Part shown: piece by piece, positions 1 through 9,800 of the stretch
Position numbering within the stretch: the first letter of the stretch is position 1
How the letters are laid out: every line of letters begins with the position of its first letter
Origin: Catalinimonas alkaloidigena
GTDB lineage: Bacteria > Bacteroidota > Bacteroidia > Cytophagales > Cyclobacteriaceae
Direction: 5' to 3'
Assembly: GCF_029504655.1 (NCBI RefSeq)
Contig: NZ_JAQFIL010000001.1
Span: 5,895,001 to 5,959,000, forward strand
DNA: 64,000 nucleotides
Made by a program: the position numbers and the translations under genes
Notes under the pieces: generated by a model
The model's database searches: none
What the model was told of the DNA's origin: nothing
The model's input: only the letters and a program-made list of their open reading frames with translations

Positions 1-1
1 T

Positions 2-508
2 GACCTTGCTTTTGCCTTCCCCCAACATCATTATGTACATGAAAATCATTTTGCTGCTACTGCAAATATGTTCACTAGTAAAAATACCTTTGATAAAGTA
101 GGTTTTTTTAATCAGGATATGGCCTCCGGAGGCGATTATGAGTGGGGGCAGAGGGTGCATAAAGCAGGCTTAGCTCAATTATTTGCATTTGATGCTGTGG
201 TTAAACACCCGGCTAGAAGTAGCATCAAAGCTATAATCTCAAAAAGCTACCGTGTAAACAGAAATTTTAACAGCAAATATCATCAGCCTGTACCTTCTTA
301 TAAGCAGTTGATCAAATATATTTTTGAACTCCTAGCTATTTACATACCCTTATTCCAGGCTTACAGGAAAACAGCTCATGCAAGAGCTACCATAAAGATT
401 TCTTTTTATCAACGCATTCAACTTTTCTTCCTTCTATTTGCAATACATTATGTAAAGACTTTCTCAAGAATAATCGAATGGGTTAAACTTAGAGTTAGTA
501 AATTATAG
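2..508 (+). CDS. Family 2 glycosyltransferase, C-terminal part (5' truncated by window)
   Basis: The reading frame is open from the first bases of the window, so the true start lies upstream and the ATG at 68 is internal. The visible residues match the end of the GT-A catalytic domain of family 2 glycosyltransferases: a phenylalanine-rich stretch, then GFFNQDMASGGDYEWGQRV. There the G-G-D-x-E-W element corresponds to the usual (E/G)D-x-E acceptor/catalytic-base motif. A hydrophobic segment near the C-terminus (ELLAIYIPLFQAY) may be membrane-associated. It probably transfers a sugar in surface-polysaccharide assembly. The donor and acceptor cannot be read from this fragment. The following methyltransferase-like gene is on the same strand 85 bp downstream. 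Confidence 0.8.
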   Translation, partial: DLAFAFPQHHYVHENHFAATANMFTSKNTFDKVGFFNQDMASGGDYEWGQRVHKAGLAQLFAFDAVVKHPARSSIKAIISKSYRVNRNFNSKYHQPVPSYKQLIKYIFELLAIYIPLFQAYRKTAHARATIKISFYQRIQLFFLLFAIHYVKTFSRIIEWVKLRVSKL

Positions 509-592
509 GTTTACATCATGAGAAAGTAAGCTGCAATAAAAAAAAATGCACATTTTCAGATAACAAAATGTTCAACCTTTCATCTAATTAAC

Positions 593-1570
593 ATGGGCCT
601 AGCCAAGATTATTGATAAAATTTCTTCCAGAGAAGATATTATTACAAAACCTCCGGTACTCGTAGACATTGGTGCCTCTAATGATATCAACCCTGTTTGG
701 AAAAAAATTGCATCCTTCTCAATTGGTTTGGCTTTTGATGCGGACGACCGTGATTTTGAGTTTATAGAGAAAGAGGATAAGCTGTTCAAAAAGCTTTATG
801 TGTTTAATAAGATTGTAGTTGATAAAGCTGAACATGATGAAATGGACTTCTATCTTACCAAGAGCCCTTATTGCTCAAGCCTTTTAGAACCAAACCTCCC
901 TAAACTTCAGCCTTATCACTATGCAGACTTTTTTGAAGTTACAAATAAGATAAAATTGAAAATTGTCGAACTTAAAAAGGTTATAGAAGAGATAGGCATT
1001 GACTATGTAGATTGGTTTAAGACTGATGCTCAAGGAATTGATTTGAGGTTATTCAGCTCATTAAGCCAACAAATGCAGAACAAAACGATTATGCTTGAAT
1101 TTGAGCCTGGTTTAATTGATGCTTACAAGCAGGAGGATAAGGTTGTCGATGTGTTGAACTATATGAGAGATAAAGAATTCTTTCTCCTTTCTCTTGATGT
1201 TAAAGGCCCATTTAGGATTACCAAAAGCGTATTTGACCATACTTTTAAAAGTCAACTCTCTAAGAAATTTGCGAAGCATGGTTTGAAAAGAGTTCCTGGC
1301 TGGGCTGAAATGGCTTTTTTAAATGAACTTACTGATCCTGATTGTACAGCCAGAGAGTATATACTTGCCTGGCTCTTCTCCACCTTACAGGAACATCATG
1401 AAATATCAGCGGCTTACGCGCATCAGGGCTACGAAAAATTTGGTGAAAAAATATTTCAGGATCTTGAAGATTATTCTTTTAAAGCAATTAAAAATCAAGT
1501 CTATAGTTTGAATACTTTGTCAAAGATTGGAAACATTGCACTTAACAAAATTAAGTCGTTTGCAAGGTAA
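593..1570 (+). CDS. FkbM-like SAM-dependent methyltransferase
   Basis: This 325-residue protein has a Rossmann-type start (VDIGASNDINP, about residues 24-34), where an SAM-binding glycine motif is expected. It then has VDWFKTDAQGIDLRLF at about 139-154, which corresponds to the D-x-(L/F)-K-x-D-x-(Q/E)-G element of FkbM methyltransferases, and MLEFEPG at about 167. FkbM-family enzymes O-methylate sugars or small metabolites and are common in polysaccharide clusters. The first loop is less canonical than usual (GASNDIN rather than GANxGxx), so SAM binding is inferred. It follows a glycosyltransferase on the same strand and ends at a strong shared terminator. The start is the first ATG in the frame and agrees with the onset of homology-like sequence. 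Confidence 0.7.
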   Translation: MGLAKIIDKISSREDIITKPPVLVDIGASNDINPVWKKIASFSIGLAFDADDRDFEFIEKEDKLFKKLYVFNKIVVDKAEHDEMDFYLTKSPYCSSLLEPNLPKLQPYHYADFFEVTNKIKLKIVELKKVIEEIGIDYVDWFKTDAQGIDLRLFSSLSQQMQNKTIMLEFEPGLIDAYKQEDKVVDVLNYMRDKEFFLLSLDVKGPFRITKSVFDHTFKSQLSKKFAKHGLKRVPGWAEMAFLNELTDPDCTAREYILAWLFSTLQEHHEISAAYAHQGYEKFGEKIFQDLEDYSFKAIKNQVYSLNTLSKIGNIALNKIKSFAR

Positions 1571-1626
1571 TAAGGAGAGGGGCTTTTTAATATCAATATT
1601 ATCCTGTAGTGAACTTAGCATTAATA

Positions 1627-1658
1627 AAAAGTAGACAGCCTTATAGCTGCCTACTTTT
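1627..1658. terminator. Bidirectional hairpin terminator
   Basis: The arms AAAAGTAGACAGC and GCTGCCTACTTTT pair over 13 positions with one A/C mismatch around a six-base loop. The stem is flanked by A on the left and T on the right. It sits between two convergent genes ending at 1570 (plus) and 1677 (minus), so it can end both transcripts. Confidence 0.8.
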
Positions 1659-1676
1659 CTTGTTTTTACACATTTA

Positions 1677-4600
1677 TTATTCTTTATAAATACGCATCTC
1701 TGAGTATGTGCTTTCTGAAGATACTTGTAAAATATATATTCCTGCCTTCAGTGAGCTTAAATCTAACTGCAAAGTATTGGAAGTATTTACCTCAGGGTAT
1801 TTGACCCATTCATTTCCCTGCATATCAATTACCCTTACCGTTACCTTATCTAAGTTTGTAGTAAACTCAACTTTTTGTTCACCTTGAGATGGATTTGGAT
1901 AAGCGTTGACTTCCAGAAAGTATTTTTCAATCTCTGAAGCGTTGAATCTAAAATATCCCCCACATTGCAAATTCTCATCCTGTAAATAACCTTCCTGGCA
2001 GTCTCCATCAAGGTATACGCCTACGCCATACGTTGTGGAAGCTTCTGTCTCAAATACTTCACCATCAATATCTATCTTATCAACTCTAATTCCAGTATAT
2101 GGCTGATAACCTTTATCATTGATATAGACTACCTGTACCTGAGAAGCTTTGAGTTTCGCACCTTTATGCTCGTATACATATTCCTCAAATATAGGATCAT
2201 ATACATTTCCACCAATATAGTCCCAACTCATCACTGCTTCTCCATCTATTCTTAACTCCATCGTTTCATAGCCAGATTTCCCAGCAGCATAAATAGTCAA
2301 CGTACTGACAATCTCTTCCTCAGGCGCTTCTTCACCCTGGGTACTTTCTTCTTCCACCGTGACATTATCAATATAGTATGCTTCTTGTAGAGCAGAAGTC
2401 CTACTTTCTATAACGATCTGAATTGTCTCGCCTTGAATACCTCCGGTTTCGATATGAAACCACCGGTCATCTTCTTTCAAGTTGCCAGTATGTTCTAATA
2501 TTGGTTGCAGGCTGCCTCCGTTGATACGATAATAGACATTAAGAAAGTCCCTGGCCGCTCCTGAATTCTCCATGACTCCGGTTTCTTTAATATCTATGCT
2601 TACCTTAACGCTTTCTGCTGTTACTATGCTGATTGGCTCACTAGACCATGTCACAGGGGTTACATTTCTAGATATGTAAAGCTTATTTTCTTTGATACCA
2701 AACAAGCCCTTCTCATCATCTTCAGTCCAGCTTAAGAACCAAGCTGTTTTATCTTTTTCACTTAATAAATTATCAGCTCCTTCAAAGCCTTCATACCAGG
2801 GTAATACCTGAACACGGCTTTCTTCGTATTCGTCTTTTACAGTGATATTATCCACAAAATAAGACTCTGAATTGGCTGAGGTTCTTCCTTCAATAAAGAT
2901 TTCTAAAGTATCTCCTACCAGCCCTGCCTTTTCTATACGTATCCATTCATTTTGAGTGTGTAGATTACCATCCTGAAGTAAGAGTGCTTGCTTCTCGCCC
3001 TTATCTAGGCGGTAATACACATTGATGAAATCGTGCTGTATACCTTCAGCTTCCATCTTTCCCACTCCTTTGATATCAAAACCTATTTTTACACGCTTTG
3101 CACCAGTAATACTAATCGGGTAACTTGACCATTTGGTAACACTTGTATGCTCAGAGAAGTACAGACTTTCATCTTTTACTCCAAAAAGCTCATCTTCTTC
3201 TTGCCCCACCTGACTAAAAAACCATGCTGTTTCATCTTGCTGTTCTATTAAATCATTTGCTTTAACAAAATCTTCCTGCCATGGTAAAGCCTGTACAGGG
3301 CGTTCTACTTGATCCTCACTTACTTTTATATTATCCACATAATAACTTTCAGTATCTGTAGTAGTACGTGCTTGAATGATAATCTGAAGCTTCTTTCCAA
3401 TAATGTTACGTTGCTCAAACTGATACCAATGATTTTCCTGTTCAAAGCCTCCATACTTAGCGATAATCGTTTTGAGGGGTTGATTATCTACTTTATAGTA
3501 CACCTTTATAAAATCTCCGGTAGCTTTATCATCTTCCATGATCCCAACATATTTAGCATCAAAGCTTACTTTAGCAGCAGGTTGACCTGAAATGTTGATG
3601 GTTTCTGATACCCACGTCACATAACCTGCTTCTTTTTTGGAGGAGGTTTCAGATAACCTAAGCATATTGTCTTCTACCTGAAAGACAGCCTTGCTTGGTG
3701 TTACAGTGGATGCATCTAAATGCCATGCTGTACTACCAAAATCATCTCTGGTTTCCGCAGGAAGCGAAAAATCCTCGTACCAACGCTCAGCCGCCTCATA
3801 ACTTAAAGTTTCTTTGACGAGAAAAGAGACTGACTTCTCACTCAATAATATACCCTTACCATCTACCTCACTATAGACTCTAACCTTAATTGTATTTTCT
3901 CCAATAGGTAGTTCTGCAGATTCTTCTCCATGCAAAGCATAAGGAGCTTCATTATCAATACTATAGTTTGTAATGCCATTCAAATCAAAAACTACACTAC
4001 CAGCATCTCCCTCAACTTCCACATGTATATCCAAGTCATCAACCCTTAGTACAGATTTATCCAGTTCTACAATATTAGACGCTAAATCATACTCATCAAG
4101 TGTGTTAGCGTTTTCTTTGTTTACCAAGCTAATATCAGTAATCTCAGCTTTGGGCTCAGTACTACCTGTACTAATTACTTCTATATTATCAAGGAAGTAG
4201 AATTCAGTATAATCGCTGTTTTTAAATTTTACGATCAACTCTAATTGCTGTCCTATAACTTCAGAAATACTTACCTTAATTCCTGAACTACCTATCACTC
4301 CTTTGACCTCTTTTAAAAGATAATCTACTCCGTCTACCCTGTAATATACTTTAATATAATCCGGGTTATGCCTGTCTTCAAGGTCTCCCTGAGAATATAA
4401 CATGAGAGAAATATCTATGATTTGACCTTCAATATTAATGCTTTCAGAGTGCCAGCTTCCTTCTCCAACTGCACCTCTTGCCTGCAAACGATTATCAACT
4501 ACTTTAAAAGCAGCATTACCGGACATACTGCCTCTGTCCAAACTCCAGGCACTACCATCACTAAATCCATTATCATCAGTAGCGCCATCACTGGTGGTAA

Positions 4601-6404
4601 AGGTTTCTGCCCAGGGAAGTATACCAATTTCAGGCGTTGGAGAGTAGCTAATATCGGTCTGATAAGCGCCTAAGTCTACTGCTATTCCGCTTTCCCAACC
4701 CATTGCCTGAGCCACATCTTCAGGTAATGGAGCGCCTGACTTGATTGCCATTGAAGTAGGCTTAAGGTTTAGATTTCCCGAACTAGCATCTACGAAGAAT
4801 GGATCACTACCACCTTGAATTCCAAAACCATGCTGTTCGTACCCTAATTTACTTCTGAATTCCTGAATAGTCTCCAGGCGCTGCTCTTCGTTACAGCTAT
4901 TATTATTAATCTTCCACCTAACAGCCAAACTTGGCTTTCCTGCAGTAGAGCGATAATATGCATTATAATCTTGTTCAGCGATAGCATTATCATCACACTC
5001 TTTTTTCTTCATATGATACAAAGCTGAAGGGTATTCGCCGATAAAAGCTTCTGAAAGTATATTATTCTTTACTACGGTATTTCTGGTAATGTACGGATCA
5101 TTAGGGTCTTTCTCGTCCCCACGGGTGCTTTCAAACACCTCTAGCGCTATCTCATTATTATGCAAAGTATTATTAAAGACTCTTACATCTGATGAGTTTG
5201 CAACTGAGATACCTGCTCCTATAAACCTCTCATTGCTACCACTTTCCAGCGACACATTACCGGCAATGATTACATCATCGGTGATTTCGCAATGTATCCC
5301 ATTACGAGAGTTATTCTTTAAGAAATTATTTACCAGTATTGACCCATTACATTTTTCGTCCAGCCAGAGGCCATTTGCATCATTATCTACAAATGAGTTA
5401 TTGCGTACCTCTACTTCTTTAGACCATAGGATTTTCACTCCGGCAGGCGACCAGCTGTTTCTATTGTATTTCTCCAGATTATTGTAGCTGAAACTATTTC
5501 CGATCAGCTTAACCCTATCAGAATAAGCTACACCTCCTCCCTGGCAGGCATTATATGCAAATAAGTTGTTTTTCAATACTACATCATCAGCATGCTGTAT
5601 TCTGATACCAGCTGCACCATTCCAAACTGCTTCACTGTTTTCTACCGTTGCTCCTGATGAGCCAATAAATATACCTGCGTCAGTATAATGCATCAATTTT
5701 AGGCCACGAATGATAATACCAGTTTCTGATACACCATACGTATTTAAACCCCACCATTCTGCACTGATTTCTACTTGTTTGCCAGATGGGTTCGTACCGA
5801 TATAGACTAGCTTGTTTGAATAGTCAACATAAAATTTCCCGGGACTTACTTCGCTCAATGAGCCTACCTGTATTTGAGATTGTCCATTGATATATACCAT
5901 ATCACGATGGTCAGCCATTGGGTTTTCTACGCCTACTGCTCTTCCGTCGTCATTATTTGGCTTGCCATATAAGTCTGACCAGTTTCCCTTCCAAATATTA
6001 CCGGATGCTACCCAATCTCTTTTTACTTCACTACCCTTGAGAACCACTTCCGCACCGGGATAAGGCTGAAGAGTTAATCGGCGTGGAATATTAGTACTGT
6101 ATTTACTAGTACGATAAGTCCCGCCCTTTATTACAATGGTGGTACCCCGAGGTGCTTTTTGCAACGCTGTAGAAAGTGCGCATGGGTTATTCTCACTACA
6201 TGGCGCACTTCCTGTACCATCTGGTGATACAAAATATGCTCCACTGGGTATACTATAGTTAGCATTTGCTGGCCCATAGGTTCCACCGGGCTGTGCTATT
6301 GTTTGAATAGTACAATAACAAAATAACAAACAACACACAGATCTTACCCAAAGCTGCTGGGTAAGTATCCATTCCTTGAAAGTAAAGTTCCTATTCATAA
6401 TCAC
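1677..6404 (-). CDS. T9SS-secreted right-handed beta-helix protein with repeated jelly-roll-like and carbohydrate-binding modules
   Basis: The protein has 1575 residues. A hydrophobic signal segment (about 20-38) precedes a parallel beta-helix domain (about 40-600). That domain opens with the pattern YFVSPDGTGSAPC...NPCALSTALQKAP and is full of NN-ladder turns. Modules of about 150 residues follow, each starting LPW-x-E-x-F and ending Y(Y/F)-(V/L/I)-DNI-x-V, at about 600, 874, 1038 and 1198. An Ig-like APYAL module lies at 755-870. A segment at about 1368-1490 (VQVVYINDKGYQPYTGIRVDKIDIDG) resembles calcium-dependent xylan-binding CBM60-type domains. The C-terminus (YPNPSQGEQKV...GIYILQVSSE) is a T9SS type A sorting domain. 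Beta-helix folds of this type occur in polysaccharide lyases and epimerases, but no catalytic residues can be assigned here. It is a close paralogue of the next gene upstream and is probably a surface or secreted polysaccharide-active or polysaccharide-binding protein. Confidence 0.85.
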   Translation of the reverse strand: MIMNRNFTFKEWILTQQLWVRSVCCLLFCYCTIQTIAQPGGTYGPANANYSIPSGAYFVSPDGTGSAPCSENNPCALSTALQKAPRGTTIVIKGGTYRTSKYSTNIPRRLTLQPYPGAEVVLKGSEVKRDWVASGNIWKGNWSDLYGKPNNDDGRAVGVENPMADHRDMVYINGQSQIQVGSLSEVSPGKFYVDYSNKLVYIGTNPSGKQVEISAEWWGLNTYGVSETGIIIRGLKLMHYTDAGIFIGSSGATVENSEAVWNGAAGIRIQHADDVVLKNNLFAYNACQGGGVAYSDRVKLIGNSFSYNNLEKYNRNSWSPAGVKILWSKEVEVRNNSFVDNDANGLWLDEKCNGSILVNNFLKNNSRNGIHCEITDDVIIAGNVSLESGSNERFIGAGISVANSSDVRVFNNTLHNNEIALEVFESTRGDEKDPNDPYITRNTVVKNNILSEAFIGEYPSALYHMKKKECDDNAIAEQDYNAYYRSTAGKPSLAVRWKINNNSCNEEQRLETIQEFRSKLGYEQHGFGIQGGSDPFFVDASSGNLNLKPTSMAIKSGAPLPEDVAQAMGWESGIAVDLGAYQTDISYSPTPEIGILPWAETFTTSDGATDDNGFSDGSAWSLDRGSMSGNAAFKVVDNRLQARGAVGEGSWHSESINIEGQIIDISLMLYSQGDLEDRHNPDYIKVYYRVDGVDYLLKEVKGVIGSSGIKVSISEVIGQQLELIVKFKNSDYTEFYFLDNIEVISTGSTEPKAEITDISLVNKENANTLDEYDLASNIVELDKSVLRVDDLDIHVEVEGDAGSVVFDLNGITNYSIDNEAPYALHGEESAELPIGENTIKVRVYSEVDGKGILLSEKSVSFLVKETLSYEAAERWYEDFSLPAETRDDFGSTAWHLDASTVTPSKAVFQVEDNMLRLSETSSKKEAGYVTWVSETINISGQPAAKVSFDAKYVGIMEDDKATGDFIKVYYKVDNQPLKTIIAKYGGFEQENHWYQFEQRNIIGKKLQIIIQARTTTDTESYYVDNIKVSEDQVERPVQALPWQEDFVKANDLIEQQDETAWFFSQVGQEEDELFGVKDESLYFSEHTSVTKWSSYPISITGAKRVKIGFDIKGVGKMEAEGIQHDFINVYYRLDKGEKQALLLQDGNLHTQNEWIRIEKAGLVGDTLEIFIEGRTSANSESYFVDNITVKDEYEESRVQVLPWYEGFEGADNLLSEKDKTAWFLSWTEDDEKGLFGIKENKLYISRNVTPVTWSSEPISIVTAESVKVSIDIKETGVMENSGAARDFLNVYYRINGGSLQPILEHTGNLKEDDRWFHIETGGIQGETIQIVIESRTSALQEAYYIDNVTVEEESTQGEEAPEEEIVSTLTIYAAGKSGYETMELRIDGEAVMSWDYIGGNVYDPIFEEYVYEHKGAKLKASQVQVVYINDKGYQPYTGIRVDKIDIDGEVFETEASTTYGVGVYLDGDCQEGYLQDENLQCGGYFRFNASEIEKYFLEVNAYPNPSQGEQKVEFTTNLDKVTVRVIDMQGNEWVKYPEVNTSNTLQLDLSSLKAGIYILQVSSESTYSEMRIYKE

Positions 6405-6460
6405 TCATTTATTTGTACTATTCAAAGCATCAAATGAGCGACCACTCTGTCTCGTATTTA

Positions 6461-6476
6461 TTGCACTTTACTAATA
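6461..6476 (-). repeat. Copy a of 16-base intergenic motif TTRYAYTTTACTAATA
   Basis: The plus strand reads TTGCACTTTACTAATA. The copy lies about 60 bp upstream of the minus-strand start codon at 6404, a plausible place for a promoter or operator of the beta-helix gene. The same motif recurs at 6738, 19188 and 19303. Its role is unknown. Confidence 0.5.
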
Positions 6477-6737
6477 TTATCCAGAAGTGTAATATTTAAA
6501 CTATATGGTAGATTAGCTAAAAAAATGAGTGCTTTTGTTTTATTCATTCTTTTTCAGGTAGATTAAATTATCATCCTTATAACTTTCATTAGTTAGAATA
6601 AAATTAAAATTATAAAACATCACAAACTGAAAATACATTACAACAACATAAATAAAACATTTATACACCCTTCCTAACACAAATTGAAGTTAATTGTACT
6701 TTTACAATATCAAGAGAGCGATAAACAATTTGAATCA

Positions 6738-6753
6738 TTGTACTTTACTAATA
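6738..6753 (-). repeat. Copy b of 16-base intergenic motif TTRYAYTTTACTAATA
   Basis: The plus strand reads TTGTACTTTACTAATA. Its last ten bases form part of the left arm of the long terminator at 6744-6791, so this copy is partly explained by that inverted repeat. Confidence 0.45.
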
Positions 6754-6791
6754 AAAAAGCCGACTAAATAGTCGGCTTTTTTATTAGTAAA
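6744..6791 (-). terminator. Very long perfect inverted-repeat terminator
   Basis: Two perfectly complementary 23-base arms (6744-6766 and 6769-6791) are separated by two bases. The core is GCCGACTA/TAGTCGGC, flanked by A and T runs. It lies just downstream of the minus-strand gene ending at 6811. The arms extend past the usual GC core into TTTACTAAT and its complement, which is longer than a minimal intrinsic terminator needs. Confidence 0.85.
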
Positions 6792-6810
6792 CAATTACTC
6801 CTCACTGCGG

Positions 6811-9800
6811 CTAGTCTTTCTGCAAGCGTATATTTTGGATATTACCCGCAGCATCTAGTACTCTCAATATATATATATTAGAAGGTAGGTGTGACAAGTT
6901 AAGATAAATGCTTCCTTCCGTACTCACCTGATCTCTTTTAAACATTTCATTGCCTACGTAATCCGTGATCTGCAGATTCACCTTATTATTCGTGGCGCCT
7001 TCAACATTAATGGTTATATCATTAACAAAAGGATTGGGTGAAACGCTAACCTCCAAAGGATTGATATTTAGCATTGCATTGTTACTAGCTGGTGAAGCAT
7101 CATCTTTTACATTAAAATTGATAGTTTTTTGGTCTAGTAAAGTACCCTTTCCTCCTGATTGGCTGTATGCTTTGATTGTGATTGTATGCGAACCGACATT
7201 AAAGTACAGCTTTCTATACCCTGCACCATCACCTTGCAAAGCGTAAGGCGCTACACCCTCTACCTGATACCTTGACACGCCATTATAATCAAAAACAATG
7301 CTACCAACCGTACCAGAAATATTGACATACATATTAAGATCAGCAGAAGGAAGATCTCTCAAATGAATGGTTTCACCTTCTGTAATAGAGGTATAACCAC
7401 TGACTTTTTCTCCCGTATTTTCTTTTACTACCGATATACTCTTTATTATATCACCTGAAGGACTTGGGCTTGGGCTAGGACTTGGGCTGGAGCCTGAACC
7501 TCCATCGCCTTTAACATTAAAATTAATCGTCTTTGAATCCAACAATGTTCCTTTACCATTTGAATTACTATAGGCTTTTATGGTAATTGAGTTAGCGCCT
7601 GGCTGTAGATCTAGATTACTATAGCTTCCACCATTACCCTGCAAAGCATAGGCAGCATTATTTTCTATCTGATAAGCACTAGTACCATTATAATCAAATA
7701 CCACACTACCAACAGTCTTGCTTAGATTAGCGTAAATATTAAGCCCGGTAGAAGGAAGATCATCCAGATGCACGGTTTCGCCTTCATCAAGAGATGTATA
7801 GCCAGGAACCTTTGCTCCTGTACTCTCTACTACAATTGACATCCCCTCAATTATTCCCTTTGAGGGGGTAGCTGTAGTCGTTGAAGTATTAACATTTACA
7901 TTATCCAGAAAGTAAAATTCAGTATAATCGCTATTCTTAAACTTTACAATGAGTTGTAGTGTCTTACCTTTTATGTTAGATGCCTTCACCTGTACTCCTG
8001 AGCTACCCAGTTTACCATTTACTTCTTTGACTAGCTTTTCAGAACCATCTACTCGAGTATAAACTTTCACATAATCTGAAGGGTCTTCCAAATCACCTTG
8101 TGAGTACAACATAAGGGATAAGTTTACTTCTTTTCCTTCAATATTAATTTGCTCTGAGCGCCAGCTTCCTTCCCCTACTGCTCCTCTGGCATGCAAACGG
8201 TTATTTTGCACATTAAATGCCGCATTACTTGACATGTTTCCTCTATTCAGGCTCCAGGCACTTCCGTCGCTTAAACCATTATCACTTGTAGAGCCATCGC
8301 TGGTCGTAAAGGTCTCTTTCCAGGGAAGTGTGCCCGTATCGGGGCTAGGGGCCTGTGACTCACTGATGTTGGTCTGATAGGCTCCTATGTCTACTACTTT
8401 GCCACTCTCCCAGCCCATAGCCTGAGCTACATCTGATGGTAAGGGAGCCCCCGCCTTAATAGCCATTGAGGAAGACTTAAGTTTAAAGTTGTCCGAACCG
8501 GCATTCACAAAGAAAGGCTCACTACCTCCTTGTATACCGAAGCCATTTTTCTCAAAGCCCAACTTGTTCTTGAACTCCTGTATAGTTTCAAAGCGCTGCT
8601 CTTCATTACAACTATTGTTATTGATTTTCCATCTTATCGCTAAATTTGGATCACCTGCAGTAGACCTATAGTAGGCATTATTGTCCTGCTGACTGATGGC
8701 ATTATCTCCGCAATTTTTCTTCTTCATGTGATATAAAGAAGAGGGGTACTCACTAATAAATGCCTCAGATAAAATATTATTCTTAATAACCGTATTTCTG
8801 GTAATGTAAGGGTCATTAGGATCTTTCTCATCCCCTCGCGTATTCTCAATGACATCCAATGCTAATTCATTATCGTAAAGTGTGTTATTATACACTTTCA
8901 CTCCAGATGAGTTGGCCACGGAAATACCCTTGCCCAAATAACTCTGATGCTTACCACTTTCAAGTACTACATTACCCGCGATAATTACATTGTTTGATAT
9001 TTCACAGTGGATACCACTACGCGTACTGTTCTTCACAAAATTATGGACTATGACTGAGTTATTACTTCTCTCATCCAGCCAAAGACCATTGGCGTCATTA
9101 TCTACAAAAGAGTTGTTTCGCACTTCTGCATTTTTCGACCATAACAGTTTGACTCCCGAGGCAGACCAACTGTTCCTGTTATAGTTTTCATAGTTATTTT
9201 CCTTAAAGCTATTGTTAATTAGCTTGATACGATCAGCATACGAAATACCCCCCCCCTGGCAGGCATTATAAGCGAACAAATTATTTTTAAGGACTACATC
9301 ATTGGCATGTTGTACCCTGATGCCTGCCGCTCCATTCCATACTACTTCACAATTTTCAATTACGGTGCCTGGTGAGCCTATGAAAAGACCAGCATCAGTA
9401 TAATGCATAATCTTCAGCCCTCTGATGGTGACTCCACTCTCATTAAGGTCATAAGTATTAAATCCCCACCATACCGCACTGATTTCCACTTGCTTACCGG
9501 ATGGGTTCGTACCGATATAAACGTTCTTACTTGAGTAGTCAACATAAAATTTACCAGCGCTTACCTGACTTTTAGAACTCACTTGTTTTTGGGATTGCCC
9601 ATTGATATATACCATATCACGATGGTCTGCCATCGGATTTTCTTTAATAGCTCTACCATCGTCATTATTAGGCTTACCAAACAAATCATCCCATTGAGTC
9701 CTCCAGGTATTACCAGAAGCAACCCAGTCTTTTTCTATTTCACTACCTTTAATAGTTACATTCGCTCCAGGATAAGGCTGGATTGTTAAACGCCTATAAA

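Larger units (their letters stand above)
6405..6810. other. Intergenic region between two paralogous beta-helix genes
   Basis: This 406-bp AT-rich stretch holds the terminator of the upstream gene (6744-6791), the leader of the downstream gene, and two copies of the 16-base TTRYAYTTTACTAATA motif (6461 and 6738). No small gene or RNA was recognised. Both flanking genes are on the minus strand, so promoter elements for the gene starting at 6404 should lie near 6420-6500. Confidence 0.6.
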
